Below are positions 25,434 to 37,506 of a stretch of DNA of 64,000 nucleotides, one piece after another. Within the stretch, counting starts at the first letter, position 1; every line of letters starts with the position of its first letter. The DNA is from an uncultured Opitutaceae bacterium. GTDB lineage: Bacteria > Verrucomicrobiota > Verrucomicrobiia > Opitutales > Opitutaceae. The stretch lies in the NCBI GenBank assembly GCA_903919205.1, contig CAIXHE010000149.1, forward strand, positions 1-64,000, in the 5' to 3' direction. The notes below the pieces were generated by a model. The model saw only the letters and a program-made list of their open reading frames with translations, ran no database searches and was not told the DNA's origin. A program made the translations under genes and the position numbers.

Positions 25434-26525
25434 ATGCCCGAGCTGCGACTCCTTGCCGATGACCTGACGGGGGCGCTGGACGCGGCCGCGCAGTTCGCGA
25501 CGGCCGCGCGCCCCCTTCCGGTGTTCCTCGGGCACCGTGTGCCCGGCGCGCTGCCCCGCGACTTCGCGATCGACCTGGCCACCCGCGAGCGCGACCCCGC
25601 GTCCTCCGCCGGGATCGTCCGGCTGCGGGCCGGCCTGCTGCAACCCGGCCGCGGCGCCATCGCCTTCTTCAAGGTCGACAGCCTGCTTCGGGGCCACCCC
25701 TCCCTCGATCTGGCGGCCGCCCTCGGGGCCGTGGGCGTCGCGCACTGCATCGTCGCCCCGGCGTTCCCCTTCCACGGGCGCGTGACGCGGGGAGGCCTGC
25801 AGCACGTGCTGCAGGCGGGCTCCGCGTCACGCGTGGGCGAGGACCTGTTCTCCACCCTGACCTCCATCGGGCTGCGCGTGCACAGGGCTCGCCCCGGGCA
25901 GGCGGTGCCCCACGGTGTCAGCCTCTGGGACGCGGAGACGGACGCGGACCTGCTGAGGATCGCCCGCTCGGGCCTTGAGCTGGCCGAGCCCGTCCTCTGG
26001 TGCGGCACCGCGGGCCTCGCCTCGGCGCTGGCCGGCGGCGCGGCGCCCACGTTCGGCCGCTGGGAGCGCCCGCTGCTCGGCGTCTTCGGCTCGGACCATC
26101 CGGTCACGGCCGGCCAACTGGCCGCCTGCGGCCAGGAGGTGCTCTCGTGCACCGACGCCGGTCCCGAGCTCTGCCGCCAGATCTCCCTCAGGCTCGAGTC
26201 CCCGGGCCTCTGCCTGCTGCGCTTCGACCTGCCCCGGGGCCTCGGCCGCACCGCGGCCGCCGAACGCATCGCTCGGGCCCTCTCCGAGGTCTCGCGCTTC
26301 GTGCGCACCCCGGCGAGTCTCCTCGTCTCGGGAGGCGAGACGCTCTCGGCGCTCTGCGGAGCGCTCGGCACCGATCACCTCTCCGTGCGGGGCCAGGCGC
26401 TGCCCGGCGTGCCCGTCTCCACCATGGCCGGGGGCCGCTGGGACGGGACCCGCGTACTTTCCAAGTCCGGGGCCTTCGGCGAGGAGCGGCTCGTGCGCTG
26501 GCTGGTCTCGCCCGAATCCCCCTGA
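25434..26525 (+). CDS. Four-carbon acid sugar kinase family protein (DUF1537)
   Basis: This 363-residue protein opens with the family's signature 'LADDLTGALDAAAQFA' (about 6-21), has 'FKVDSLLRGHP' near 81 (the conserved K-DSTLRG region) and ends with 'LLVSGGETLSALC' and 'KSGAFGEE' (about 345), matching the DUF1537 nucleotide-binding C-terminal domain. Known members phosphorylate 3-oxo-tetronate, erythronate or threonate, usually with an aldolase or dehydrogenase nearby. No such partner lies here; the neighbour is a convergent dicarboxylate symporter. The start ATG 25434 begins exactly at the conserved motif. Confidence 0.85.
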   Translation: MPELRLLADDLTGALDAAAQFATAARPLPVFLGHRVPGALPRDFAIDLATRERDPASSAGIVRLRAGLLQPGRGAIAFFKVDSLLRGHPSLDLAAALGAVGVAHCIVAPAFPFHGRVTRGGLQHVLQAGSASRVGEDLFSTLTSIGLRVHRARPGQAVPHGVSLWDAETDADLLRIARSGLELAEPVLWCGTAGLASALAGGAAPTFGRWERPLLGVFGSDHPVTAGQLAACGQEVLSCTDAGPELCRQISLRLESPGLCLLRFDLPRGLGRTAAAERIARALSEVSRFVRTPASLLVSGGETLSALCGALGTDHLSVRGQALPGVPVSTMAGGRWDGTRVLSKSGAFGEERLVRWLVSPESP

Positions 26526-26532
26526 GCGGCGC

Positions 26533-27840
26533 CTAGGCCGGGTCCCCGAAGTTCGCCCGGGCCTTGGCGTCGTCGAACTCCCCCTCCCAGCGCGCCACCA
26601 CGACGCTCGCCAGGCAGTTGCCCAACACGTTCACGGAGGTGCGCGCCATGTCGAGCAGGGCGTCGACGCCGAGGATCATCGCCGCGCCCTCGAGCGGAAG
26701 GCCGAAGGACTGCAGCGCGGCGACCAGGACCACGAGCGACGCGCGGGGGACCGCAGCGACGCCCTTCGAGGTCAGCATGAGCGTCAGCATCATCGTCACC
26801 TGCTGGCCGAGGCCGATGTGGACGCCGGTCGTCGTCTCGGCCGCCTGCGCCACGAAGACGGAGGCCACCGCGAGGTAGAGCGTCGAGCCGTCGAGGTTGA
26901 ACGTGTAGCCCGCCGGAAGCACGAAGCCCACGATCCCCCCGGGCACGCCCAGGCGCTCCATCAGGTCGAAGGCCTTGGGCAGCGCGGCCTCGCTGTTGGC
27001 GGTGGCGAACGCGATCGTGAACGGCTCGCGCGCCGCGCGGCAGAAGGGCCTGAGCGGCACCCGTGCGATCCAGATGACCGCGCCAAAGACGAGCGCGACG
27101 AAGACGACGAGGGCGGCGTAGAGCGTCAGCACCAGCTTGCCGAGGCCGAGGAGCGACGAAAGGCCCTGGTGGCCCACCGTCACGGCGATCGCTGCGCCCA
27201 CGCCGTAGGGCGCGAGCCTCATGATGATCCCCGCGAACTTGAACATCACCTGCGTGAGGCTCGCAAAGAAGGCGAGCACGGGCCGTCCCTGATCACCCGC
27301 CGCCAGGACCGCCATCGCGAAGATGACCGAGAACGTCACCACCTGCAGGACGTCGTTGCGCGCCATGGCGTCGATGACGCTGGTCGGGAAGATGTGCATC
27401 AGGGTCTCGGGGAGGGTGAGGGGCCTCGACTGGACCGCCGCACCCAGATTCGCGGCGGCGCCCGACAGCCGCACGCCGACGCCCGGGCCGAGGAGGTTCA
27501 CGGCGGCGAGGCCCACCGCCAGGGCGGCGGTCGTGACGACCTCGAAGTAGAGCAGCGTCTTCGCCCCGACCCGGCCGACCTTCTTCACGTCCCCGGTGCC
27601 TGCGATGCCCTGCACGATGCTCCCGAGGATCAGGGGGGCGATCATCAGCTTGATCAGGTGCAGGAACACGTCGCGCACGAGCTCGAGCCAGGTGTTCCAC
27701 GACGCCTGAAGGGCCGCCGGCTGGCCGTTCAGCCAGGCCCCCACCGCGCAGCCGGTCGCCAGGCCGATCACGATCTGCTGGGTCTGCGTGGGCCGAATCC
27801 TCGGGACGGATCGGGGCTCGGCCGTGCCAGGGGAAGCCAT
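26533..27840 (-). CDS. Dicarboxylate/amino acid:cation symporter (DAACS family)
   Basis: This 435-residue protein has eight or so transmembrane helices and re-entrant loops. Visible family motifs are 'FLHLIKLMIAPLILGSIV' (about 60-77), 'ATANSEAALPKAF' (about 280, the serine-rich HP1 equivalent), 'PAGYTFNLDGSTLYLAVA' (about 303-320, matching the N-x-D-G-T motif) and 'SKGVAAVPRASLVVL' (HP2). Likely substrates are C4-dicarboxylates or glutamate/aspartate with sodium or protons. It is a single gene, convergent with the sugar-acid kinase gene and 64 bases upstream of the histidine-kinase stop on the same strand. Confidence 0.93.
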   Translation of the reverse strand: MASPGTAEPRSVPRIRPTQTQQIVIGLATGCAVGAWLNGQPAALQASWNTWLELVRDVFLHLIKLMIAPLILGSIVQGIAGTGDVKKVGRVGAKTLLYFEVVTTAALAVGLAAVNLLGPGVGVRLSGAAANLGAAVQSRPLTLPETLMHIFPTSVIDAMARNDVLQVVTFSVIFAMAVLAAGDQGRPVLAFFASLTQVMFKFAGIIMRLAPYGVGAAIAVTVGHQGLSSLLGLGKLVLTLYAALVVFVALVFGAVIWIARVPLRPFCRAAREPFTIAFATANSEAALPKAFDLMERLGVPGGIVGFVLPAGYTFNLDGSTLYLAVASVFVAQAAETTTGVHIGLGQQVTMMLTLMLTSKGVAAVPRASLVVLVAALQSFGLPLEGAAMILGVDALLDMARTSVNVLGNCLASVVVARWEGEFDDAKARANFGDPA

Positions 27841-27904
27841 CCCCGTTTGTTTCAGCGGCCGGCCCCCGCGCCAAGCCTGAAGACCGGGCGCCGCCCAAAA
27901 GCCG

Positions 27905-31206
<3,302 letters not shown>

Positions 31207-31210
<4 letters not shown>

Positions 31211-32403
31211 GGCGCGGCCTCGCTTTCCGCGAGGGCCTTCAGGCCCGACCAGTCCAACGGCACGAACCGGCCCCCCTGCATGATCGTGGGCCACACCCGG
31301 TGGCAGGCCTGGTGCTCGGAGGCCGTGATCTCGAGCTCCTGGCCGAGCCCGACATCGAACCTGCCGAGCGCCTCCAGGCCGGTGACGATCGACTCGCGGG
31401 TGGGCTCGCCGCGGATGTTCTCGAGCGCCCTCACGAGCACGCGCGCGGCGATGTAGCCCTCGAGGCTGGTGAAGCCGGGCGCGGCCCCGGGGTCGCGCAG
31501 CTTCAGGTCCGACTGGAATTCCGCCACCAGCGGGACCCCCACGTCGAAGGGATGCGGGACCACCTGGGTGATCACGACGCGGGCGTCGGTCTTGCCGAGG
31601 GCGGCGGCCAGAGGCGCCGCCCCGACAAACGAGACGTTCATGAACAGGGGGTTGAAGCCGGAGTCCCGGCAGAGGCGGATGAACTTCGCGCAGGGCCCGT
31701 AGGTCCCGACCATCACGACCGCGCGGGGCGTGTGCGGGGCGAGCAGAAGGTTCGCGACCGCGTCCTCGACTGCGAGCGTGTTGCGCTTGTACTTCACGCG
31801 CACGACCGAGGCCTCGTCCTTGAGCCCGTGGCGCCGGAGCGCGGCCATGACGCCCCTGAAGCCAGAGTCGCCGTAACCGTCGCTCTGCGTGAAGAAGGCG
31901 ATGTCCTCTGGTGCGAGGCCGCCCTTGTCGATCAGGGCGTCGATCATCGCCGTTCCCTCCTCCGAGTAGCTGGCCCGGAAGTTGATCACGTAGCGCTCAG
32001 GCGGGCTGTTGCGAAGGACATCGGAGCCGCTGTAGCCGGCGAAGAACAGCGTGTGCGCCGCCTGCGCGATCGGCACCGCGGCGATCGCCGTCGGCGTGCC
32101 GACGTTGCCGATCACCGCGAGCACCTGGTCCTTCTCGATCAACTCGCGCATGTTAGGGACGGTGCGTGTGGGCTCGTAGCCGTCGTCGAGTGTGATCAGG
32201 CGCAGCCTGCGCCCGTGCACGCCCCCGGAACGGTTGGCCCGCTCCAGTCCCGCCTCCACCCCGAGGCGCATCCCTTCGCCTAGGTCCGATGCCGAACCCG
32301 TGAGGACGGTGGACATCCCCAGCAGGAGCTCGGGCGCGTCCGCCCGCGCCCCGAACGGCGTGGCTGCCAGAAGGGCGGCCAGGGCAAACCTTGCCCCCCT
32401 CAT
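31207..32403 (-). CDS. Periplasmic ligand-binding protein (Leu/Ile/Val-binding type) coupled to the histidine kinase
   Basis: The start at 32403 gives a 398-residue protein with a signal peptide (about 1-22) and a type-I periplasmic-binding fold (Peripla_BP_6). Features include 'GEGMRLGVEAGLERAN', 'LITLDDGYEPTRT' and 'VIGNVGTPTA' in lobe 1, and 'SDGYGDSGFRGV' in lobe 2. Such proteins usually feed ABC importers for amino acids, but no permease or ATPase genes are near. Instead its stop overlaps the start of a hybrid kinase with a large periplasmic domain, as in binding-protein/kinase pairs of the LuxP-LuxQ or TorT-TorS kind. It is therefore probably a signal receptor. The ligand is unknown. 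Confidence 0.87.
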
Positions 32404-32612
32404 GGAGCGTCCTCCAGGCGCGTGCGGTGCCCGCGCGCATGCCTCGGCAGGCGCGTTTGGATGCGCTGGCATCGGTCGCGGACGGTCATGGGAAGGGCTT
32501 CCGGGAAGTCCTCTGGGGAGTGCCCGGTTGCAGCTTGTATCGGCGGATCAGGGGGGTTCTTGAGACCCCATCCGGTGCGGTTGCCGCCCAGGCCAGCCGT
32601 TCATCTTCAAGA

Positions 32613-32631
32613 ATCTAATGATTAATTAGAT
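32613..32631. promoter_or_regulatory. AT-rich inverted repeat, possible operator
   Basis: ATCTAAT (32613-32619) is repeated inversely as ATTAGAT (32625-32631) with a 5-base spacer, inside an AT-rich pocket of otherwise GC-rich DNA. It lies about 210 bases upstream of the binding-protein/kinase operon and 48 bases past the M50 gene. A regulator site is possible; the rest of 32404-32678 shows no gene. Confidence 0.35.
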
Positions 32632-32678
32632 AGGGAACCGGGGGGTCTTCCTTGACCCACGGGTATTTTCCCCGACTT

Positions 32679-33365
32679 TCAGGCGTAGAGGAGATGGGCC
32701 ACGACCCGCAGGAGCGGAATGAGGAGCGGCGGGATGACCCGCCAAGCCACCACCATTCCTGCCAGACGGAGCGCGGGATGCCTCATAATCTCCGCGTAGC
32801 GCTGGGCCGCGCCCGGGGACAGCAGCAGGAGGGGGGCGCTGCTGCCGTCGAGCGGTGGCAGCGGGACCATGTTGAACAGGCACAGCAGCACGTTGAGCGA
32901 AAGGAGGATGCTCAGCAGGCTCGCCAGGAGGGCGATCGGGCTGCCGGCTGCACCGACGGCCAGAGTCGAAACCGTCATCCGGTAGGGCGGCCCCACGAGC
33001 CCCGACTCGTAGCCAAGCCTGATCAGCAGCCCCGCTGAGATGGCCAGCACCAGGTTCGTGGCGGGTCCCGCGAGGGCCATGAGTGCCGCGCGCTTCGGGT
33101 ACTCGCGCGCCCAGGAGACGCTGTAGGGCGCGCTGGCCCAGCCGATGATCCAGCCGCCGGAGAGCCAGGAAAGGATGGGAACCAGCACCATTCCCATGGG
33201 CTCCCTGCGGATGTGGGGCACCGGGTTGAGGGTCACCTGGCCGCCGCGAGCTGCAGTCGGGTCCCCCAGGCGCAGGGCGGACCACGCATGCGCAGCCTCG
33301 TGGCAGACGGTGGAGAACAGGAAGGCACCGTACCACAGGCAGCCGCTCAGGAGGTCGTGATCCAC
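32679..33365 (-). CDS. M50 family site-2-type membrane metallopeptidase
   Basis: This 228-residue membrane protein starts at a GTG, the first start before the conserved region. It has the zinc motif 'HEAAH' (about 22-26) in the first helices, 'NPVPH' (about 46) and the second active-site segment 'NMVPLPPLDGS' (about 175), with about five to six transmembrane helices. This is the compact, PDZ-less M50B arrangement typical of bacterial and archaeal S2P homologues with unknown substrates. It may cleave membrane-embedded regulators; no anti-sigma gene is adjacent. It is divergent from the DUF2911 operon. Confidence 0.88.
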   Translation of the reverse strand: MDHDLLSGCLWYGAFLFSTVCHEAAHAWSALRLGDPTAARGGQVTLNPVPHIRREPMGMVLVPILSWLSGGWIIGWASAPYSVSWAREYPKRAALMALAGPATNLVLAISAGLLIRLGYESGLVGPPYRMTVSTLAVGAAGSPIALLASLLSILLSLNVLLCLFNMVPLPPLDGSSAPLLLLSPGAAQRYAEIMRHPALRLAGMVVAWRVIPPLLIPLLRVVAHLLYA

Positions 33366-33395
33366 AAGCGACCCCTATCGGCGGGCCCCTTCGTT

Positions 33396-33433
33396 GGCAA
33401 ATCTTGCCGATTGACCAACCCTTGCTTAGGGTT
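33396..33433. promoter_or_regulatory. Two small inverted repeats in the divergent M50/DUF2911 gap
   Basis: GGCAA-ATC-TTGCC (33396-33408) and AACCCT-TGCTT-AGGGTT (33417-33433) lie in the 126-base gap between two divergent starts. A TTGACC hexamer (33411-33416) sits between them and could be a -35 element for the rightward operon, but no good -10 follows. An operator or small hairpin role is possible but unproven. Confidence 0.3.
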
Positions 33434-33491
33434 CCGGTCCTGTCAGCCCCGCCCAAGAGATCCACGCGACCACGCGAATCCAGCCCTCCCC

Positions 33492-34838
33492 ATGAGACCT
33501 CTCCGATTCCTTCTCGTTTTCCTGACCGCGGCCATCGCCTCGAGGCCCGCCGCAGCCCAGCAAGCCCGCGTCAGCCCGCACGAAACCTTCAGCGCCGTCC
33601 TCGGTGACCGCCATTCGGGCAACCGCGTCACCGTGGTGTACGGCCGGCCCTACTCCAAGGACCCCAAGACCGGGGAAATCCGCAAGATCTGGGGCGGCCT
33701 CGTCCCCTACGGCGAGGCCTACCGGCTCGGGGCCGACGAGGCCACGCTCTTTGTCACCGAGAAGCCGATCGTCTTCCCCGACGCGACCCTCCCTGCGGGC
33801 GCCTACACGCTCTACCTCGTCCCGTCCGACACCGGCGCGACCAAGCTCGCCTTCAGCTCGAACGTGGGCAAGTGGGGCACGCCGGTGGACGAGACCCACG
33901 ACGTGACCCGCGTCGACATGGAGCGCTCCGCGCTCGCGGCCCCCGTTGACCAGCTGACCCTGTCGATCGACAAGGGCGCCGACGGCAACGGGACGCTGCG
34001 CGTCCGCTGGGAGACGACCGAGTTCTCGCTCCTGCTGCGAGCGCCCGCCCCCCGCGTCGACTTTCCCCAGGCAAGCCCCGCCTCGACGCTTCGCCAGCGC
34101 GTGGGCGTGACCGACGTCGAGGTCGTCTACTCGAGGCCGAGCGCCAGGGGCCGCACGATGCTCGGGGGCTTGAATCCCTACGGCGAGGTCTGGCGCACCG
34201 GCGCCAACAGCGCCACCCGGATCTCCTTCAGCACGCCGGTCACGTTCCAGGGAGCCGCCGTCGCGGCGGGTTCCTACGAGCTCTTCACGATCCCCGGCAA
34301 GGACACCTGGACCGTGATCCTTCAGAAGGCCTCCGGCCAGTGGGGCGCCTACGCGTACGACCCCAAGAAGGATGTGCTGCGCGTCACGGCCACGCCGGTC
34401 GCGCTCGCGCAGCCCCTCGAGACATTCCAGATCACCTTCGGCGACCTTCGCGACGACTCGGCGACCCTCAACCTCGAGTGGGAGGCCGTTCGCGTGCCGG
34501 TAAAGCTCGGCTTCAACGTCGTCGACACGATCGTTCCTCAGATCAACGCCGTCATGGCGGGATCCGGGACGAAGCCCTACCTGCAGTCCGCGCTGTTCTA
34601 CCTCGACCACGACCTCGACCTCGCGAAGGCCAAGGGCTGGATCGACGCCGAGATCGCCGCGCATCCCGACCAGTTCTACTACTACTACCACAAGGCGAGG
34701 CTCCTCGCGAAGATGGGGGACAAGCCCGGCGCGCTTGAGGCCGCCCGAAAGTCGATCGATCTCGCCTCGAAGGCGACCGGTCCCGAGAAGGACGAATACA
34801 TCCGCCTGAACGAGGCCCTCATCGCGCGCCTTAAGTGA
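33492..34838 (+). CDS. Secreted protein with two DUF2911 domains and a TPR-like tail
   Basis: This 448-residue protein has a signal peptide (about 1-22). Two DUF2911 domains follow (about 30-180 and 195-335). Each has the pattern 'V-VVY-RP-aRGr--iwGgLvPYGevwR-GAneAT', seen as 'GGLVPYGEAYRLGADEAT' in the first and 'GGLNPYGEVWRTGANSAT' in the second. A helical C-terminal part (about 355-448) includes a TPR-like unit, 'YYYHKARLLAKMGDKPGALEA'-type spacing. DUF2911 has no assigned biochemical role; most proteins carry one copy. It is the first gene of the operon that ends in bshA, and its stop overlaps a GTG start as GTGA. Confidence 0.86.
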   Translation: MRPLRFLLVFLTAAIASRPAAAQQARVSPHETFSAVLGDRHSGNRVTVVYGRPYSKDPKTGEIRKIWGGLVPYGEAYRLGADEATLFVTEKPIVFPDATLPAGAYTLYLVPSDTGATKLAFSSNVGKWGTPVDETHDVTRVDMERSALAAPVDQLTLSIDKGADGNGTLRVRWETTEFSLLLRAPAPRVDFPQASPASTLRQRVGVTDVEVVYSRPSARGRTMLGGLNPYGEVWRTGANSATRISFSTPVTFQGAAVAAGSYELFTIPGKDTWTVILQKASGQWGAYAYDPKKDVLRVTATPVALAQPLETFQITFGDLRDDSATLNLEWEAVRVPVKLGFNVVDTIVPQINAVMAGSGTKPYLQSALFYLDHDLDLAKAKGWIDAEIAAHPDQFYYYYHKARLLAKMGDKPGALEAARKSIDLASKATGPEKDEYIRLNEALIARLK

Positions 34839-37375
34839 CCCGGGTCGACCCTGCTGTAGGCGCCTCGGGCCCCCGGACGCCGGTCAGGGGCCGGGTGCTC
34901 GCGCTCGCCGGCTGCCTGCTGGCCTCCACGGGCGCGTGCCTCGGGGCGGCGGCGCCCTCCGCCGACGCCCTCAGGCAGGAGCTTCGCGAGCTCGGCGTCT
35001 GCGGCAGCGTCCTCTACGTCGCCGCCCACCCCGACGACGAGAACACGCAGCTGATCACCTACCTCGCGCGCGGGCGCGACTACCGGACCGCGTACCTCTC
35101 GCTGACCCGGGGAGACGGGGGCCAGAACGTGCTGGGGCCGGAGTTCGGCGACACGCTGGGCGTCATCCGCACGCAGGAGCTGCTGGCGGCGCGCCGCTTG
35201 GACGGGGGTGAGCAGTTTTTCAGCCGCGCCCGCGACTTCGGCTTCTCGAAGGACTACCGGCAAACCCTGGGCAAGTGGGATCGCCAGCAGGTGCTCTCCG
35301 ACATCGTCCGGGTGCTCCGCACCTTCAGGCCGGACGTCGTCATCACGCGGTTTTCGCCCGAGCCCGGGGGAACCCATGGCCACCACACCGCCTCGGCCGC
35401 CCTCGCCGTCGAGGCCTTCGCCCTGGCCGGAGACCCCAAGGCGTTTCCCGAGCAGCTTGACCGGCTCGCCCCCTGGAGCCCGAAGAGGATCCTCTGGAAC
35501 GCCTGGTCGCCCGGCCGCCCGGGCGCCGGCGAGTCCCTGCCGGGGGCGCTCCACATGAACATCGACGGCACCGACGCGGTGTCCGGCGCGTCCTTCGCCG
35601 AACTTGCCGCGCGCAGCCGCTCGATGCACGCGACCCAGGGGTTCGCCAACTTCTCCGTCGCGTCCTCGGGGGGCGGACCCCGGGAGGAATCCTTCAAGCT
35701 CCTGGCGGGCGATCCGGCCGCGCACGACATCATGGACGGCGTTGACACCACCTGGGGCCGGTTCGCGGGCGGCGCCGGGGTGGGGGCGCTCGTGGCCGAC
35801 GCCCTCGCGCGTTTCGACCCCGGGCACCCTGCCGCGAGCGTGCCCGCGCTGCTTGAGATCCGCGGGCGCCTCGCGCGGCTGCCAGACGACCCGGGCCTCG
35901 TCCCGAAGCGCCGCCAGCTCGACCACCTGCTTCAGGCGTGCCTCGGGCTTACGGTCGAGACCCGCACCGACCTGGGAAACGTCGTGCCCGGCGAGAGCGT
36001 GCCCCTCACGTATTCCGCGCGGGCGACGGGAACCGTGCCCGTGTCGTGGGTCTCGGTGGCGACCCTCGGCCTTGAGACCCCGGTGTCCAAGGCGCTGTCC
36101 CCGGGAGTCGCGACGGTTCGCGGCGCCTCCCCGCGCCTTCCCTCAACGGCCCCGCTCACGCAGCCCTACTGGCTCTCGGAGGAGCCCACGCCGGGCATGT
36201 TCCGCGTGGGGGACGCCGCACTGATCGGCCGCCCCGAGAGCCCTACGGCGCTCCCGGTGGAGTACCGGTTCACGGTGGGCGGCCAGACGCTGGTCATCGC
36301 GGACACGGTGCGGCATGAGTCGCCCGGGGTCGGCGCGGCACCCGTGCTCGGCGAGCCCGCGATCGTGGCGCCCGTTTCGCTCGGCTTCGATGCCGCGGCG
36401 GCGCTCTTCAGCCCCGGTGCCGCTCGCCCGGTGGTGCTGGAGGTGACCGGGGTTCGCGCAGGCGTGTCGGGAACGGCCCGCCTCGAGGTCCCCGCCGGCT
36501 GGTCGGTCTCGCCGGCGAGCCGGCCGTTCCGCCTCGCCGCCGCGGGCGATCGCACCCGGCTCGCGTTTCAGGTCACACCTCCGGCCAGCCCGGACACCGC
36601 CCGCATCCAGGCGGTGGCGGAGGGCGGCTCCTGGCAGTCGCGCACCGGGAGGATCGAGATCGCCTACCCCCATATCCCCCGCCTCGTGCTCCAGCCGGCG
36701 GCCCGACTGAAGGCGGTGTGCCTGGAGCTGGCCATCCGAGGCCGCGTGGTGGGCTACGTGGCGGGCGCGGGCGACAGCGTCTCCGACGCGCTCCGCCAGA
36801 TGGGCTACCGGGTCGTGGCGCTGCCGGCCACGGACCTGACCGCCGACGGGATGAAGGGCCTCGACGCTGTGGTGATCGGCGTGCGCGCCCTCAACACCCG
36901 CCCGGAGCTGGCCGCGCGGATGCCGGCGCTCTTTGCGTACGCGGAGGCCGGAGGCACGGTGGTGGAGCAGTACAACACGCCCGGCGGCCTCGTGACCCCG
37001 TCCCTGGCGCCCTTCGACCTCAAGCTCTCGCGGGAGCTGCCGCGCTTCCGCGTCACGGACGAGCACGCCGCGATGACGGTCCTCCTGCCGGGCAGCCCCG
37101 CCCTCGCGGGCCCGAACGTGATCGTCCCCGCCGACTTCGAGGGATGGGTCCAGGAGCGCGGCCTCAACTTCCCGAGCGAGTGGGACGCGGCTCATTTCGA
37201 GGCCCCGCTCGCATGCAGCGACGTGGGCGAGGCGCCGCTCCGGAGCGGGCTCCTGGTCGCGCACGTCGGGAAGGGCTACTTCGTCTACACGGGCCTCTCG
37301 TTCTTCCGCCAACTGCCGGCGGGCGTGCCCGGCGCCTACCGGCTCTTCGCCAACCTCGTGTCGCTCGGAAAATGA
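34835..37375 (+). CDS. Large secreted LmbE/PIG-L deacetylase-like protein
   Basis: This 846-residue protein is read from a GTG that overlaps the DUF2911 stop. After a signal segment (about 15-45) comes an LmbE/PIG-L zinc domain (about 50-300), with 'AHPDDENTQLI' (zinc-binding His and Asp, about 65) and 'GTHGHHTAS' (about 180). A beta-rich region (about 370-620) and a C-terminal Rossmann-like domain (about 640-846) resembling ThuA/class-I amidotransferase-like folds follow. PIG-L enzymes remove acetyl groups from N-acetylglucosamine conjugates. This secreted long type is separate from the cytoplasmic BshB1 encoded later and its substrate is unknown. It ends in an ATGA overlap with a 44-residue gene. 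Confidence 0.87.
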   Translation: MTRVDPAVGASGPRTPVRGRVLALAGCLLASTGACLGAAAPSADALRQELRELGVCGSVLYVAAHPDDENTQLITYLARGRDYRTAYLSLTRGDGGQNVLGPEFGDTLGVIRTQELLAARRLDGGEQFFSRARDFGFSKDYRQTLGKWDRQQVLSDIVRVLRTFRPDVVITRFSPEPGGTHGHHTASAALAVEAFALAGDPKAFPEQLDRLAPWSPKRILWNAWSPGRPGAGESLPGALHMNIDGTDAVSGASFAELAARSRSMHATQGFANFSVASSGGGPREESFKLLAGDPAAHDIMDGVDTTWGRFAGGAGVGALVADALARFDPGHPAASVPALLEIRGRLARLPDDPGLVPKRRQLDHLLQACLGLTVETRTDLGNVVPGESVPLTYSARATGTVPVSWVSVATLGLETPVSKALSPGVATVRGASPRLPSTAPLTQPYWLSEEPTPGMFRVGDAALIGRPESPTALPVEYRFTVGGQTLVIADTVRHESPGVGAAPVLGEPAIVAPVSLGFDAAAALFSPGAARPVVLEVTGVRAGVSGTARLEVPAGWSVSPASRPFRLAAAGDRTRLAFQVTPPASPDTARIQAVAEGGSWQSRTGRIEIAYPHIPRLVLQPAARLKAVCLELAIRGRVVGYVAGAGDSVSDALRQMGYRVVALPATDLTADGMKGLDAVVIGVRALNTRPELAARMPALFAYAEAGGTVVEQYNTPGGLVTPSLAPFDLKLSRELPRFRVTDEHAAMTVLLPGSPALAGPNVIVPADFEGWVQERGLNFPSEWDAAHFEAPLACSDVGEAPLRSGLLVAHVGKGYFVYTGLSFFRQLPAGVPGAYRLFANLVSLGK

Positions 37376-37506
37376 ACCCTGAGCCCGAGGACGAAGCGAC
37401 GGGCCTTCGCGGGCTGCGCTCCTGGCGCGGGGTGTACGTCGTCGTCCTGTGCGTGTTCCTCGCATGGGTGGGGCTCCTGACGCTGCTTGACCAGGCATTC
37501 CCGTGA
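37372..37506 (+). CDS. 44-residue single-pass membrane protein, probable small subunit of the SSS symporter
   Basis: The frame starts at ATG 37372 inside an ATGA overlap with the LmbE-like gene and ends in a GTGA overlap with the symporter gene, so both junctions are tight. The product begins with an acidic stretch (MNPEPEDEA), then a basic patch, then one hydrophobic helix (about residues 21-39, YVVVLCVFLAWVGLLTLL). Some SSS symporters, for example pantothenate or acetate types, are preceded by a small membrane protein of this kind. Function is inferred from position only. It is below the size many gene callers report. Confidence 0.75.
   Translation: MNPEPEDEATGLRGLRSWRGVYVVVLCVFLAWVGLLTLLDQAFP

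Noticed and set aside
32626..33465. Longer alternative frame over the M50 gene
   Set aside because: It lies in a different frame from the one with HEAAH and the NMVPLPPLDGS motif, which is certainly the coding frame.
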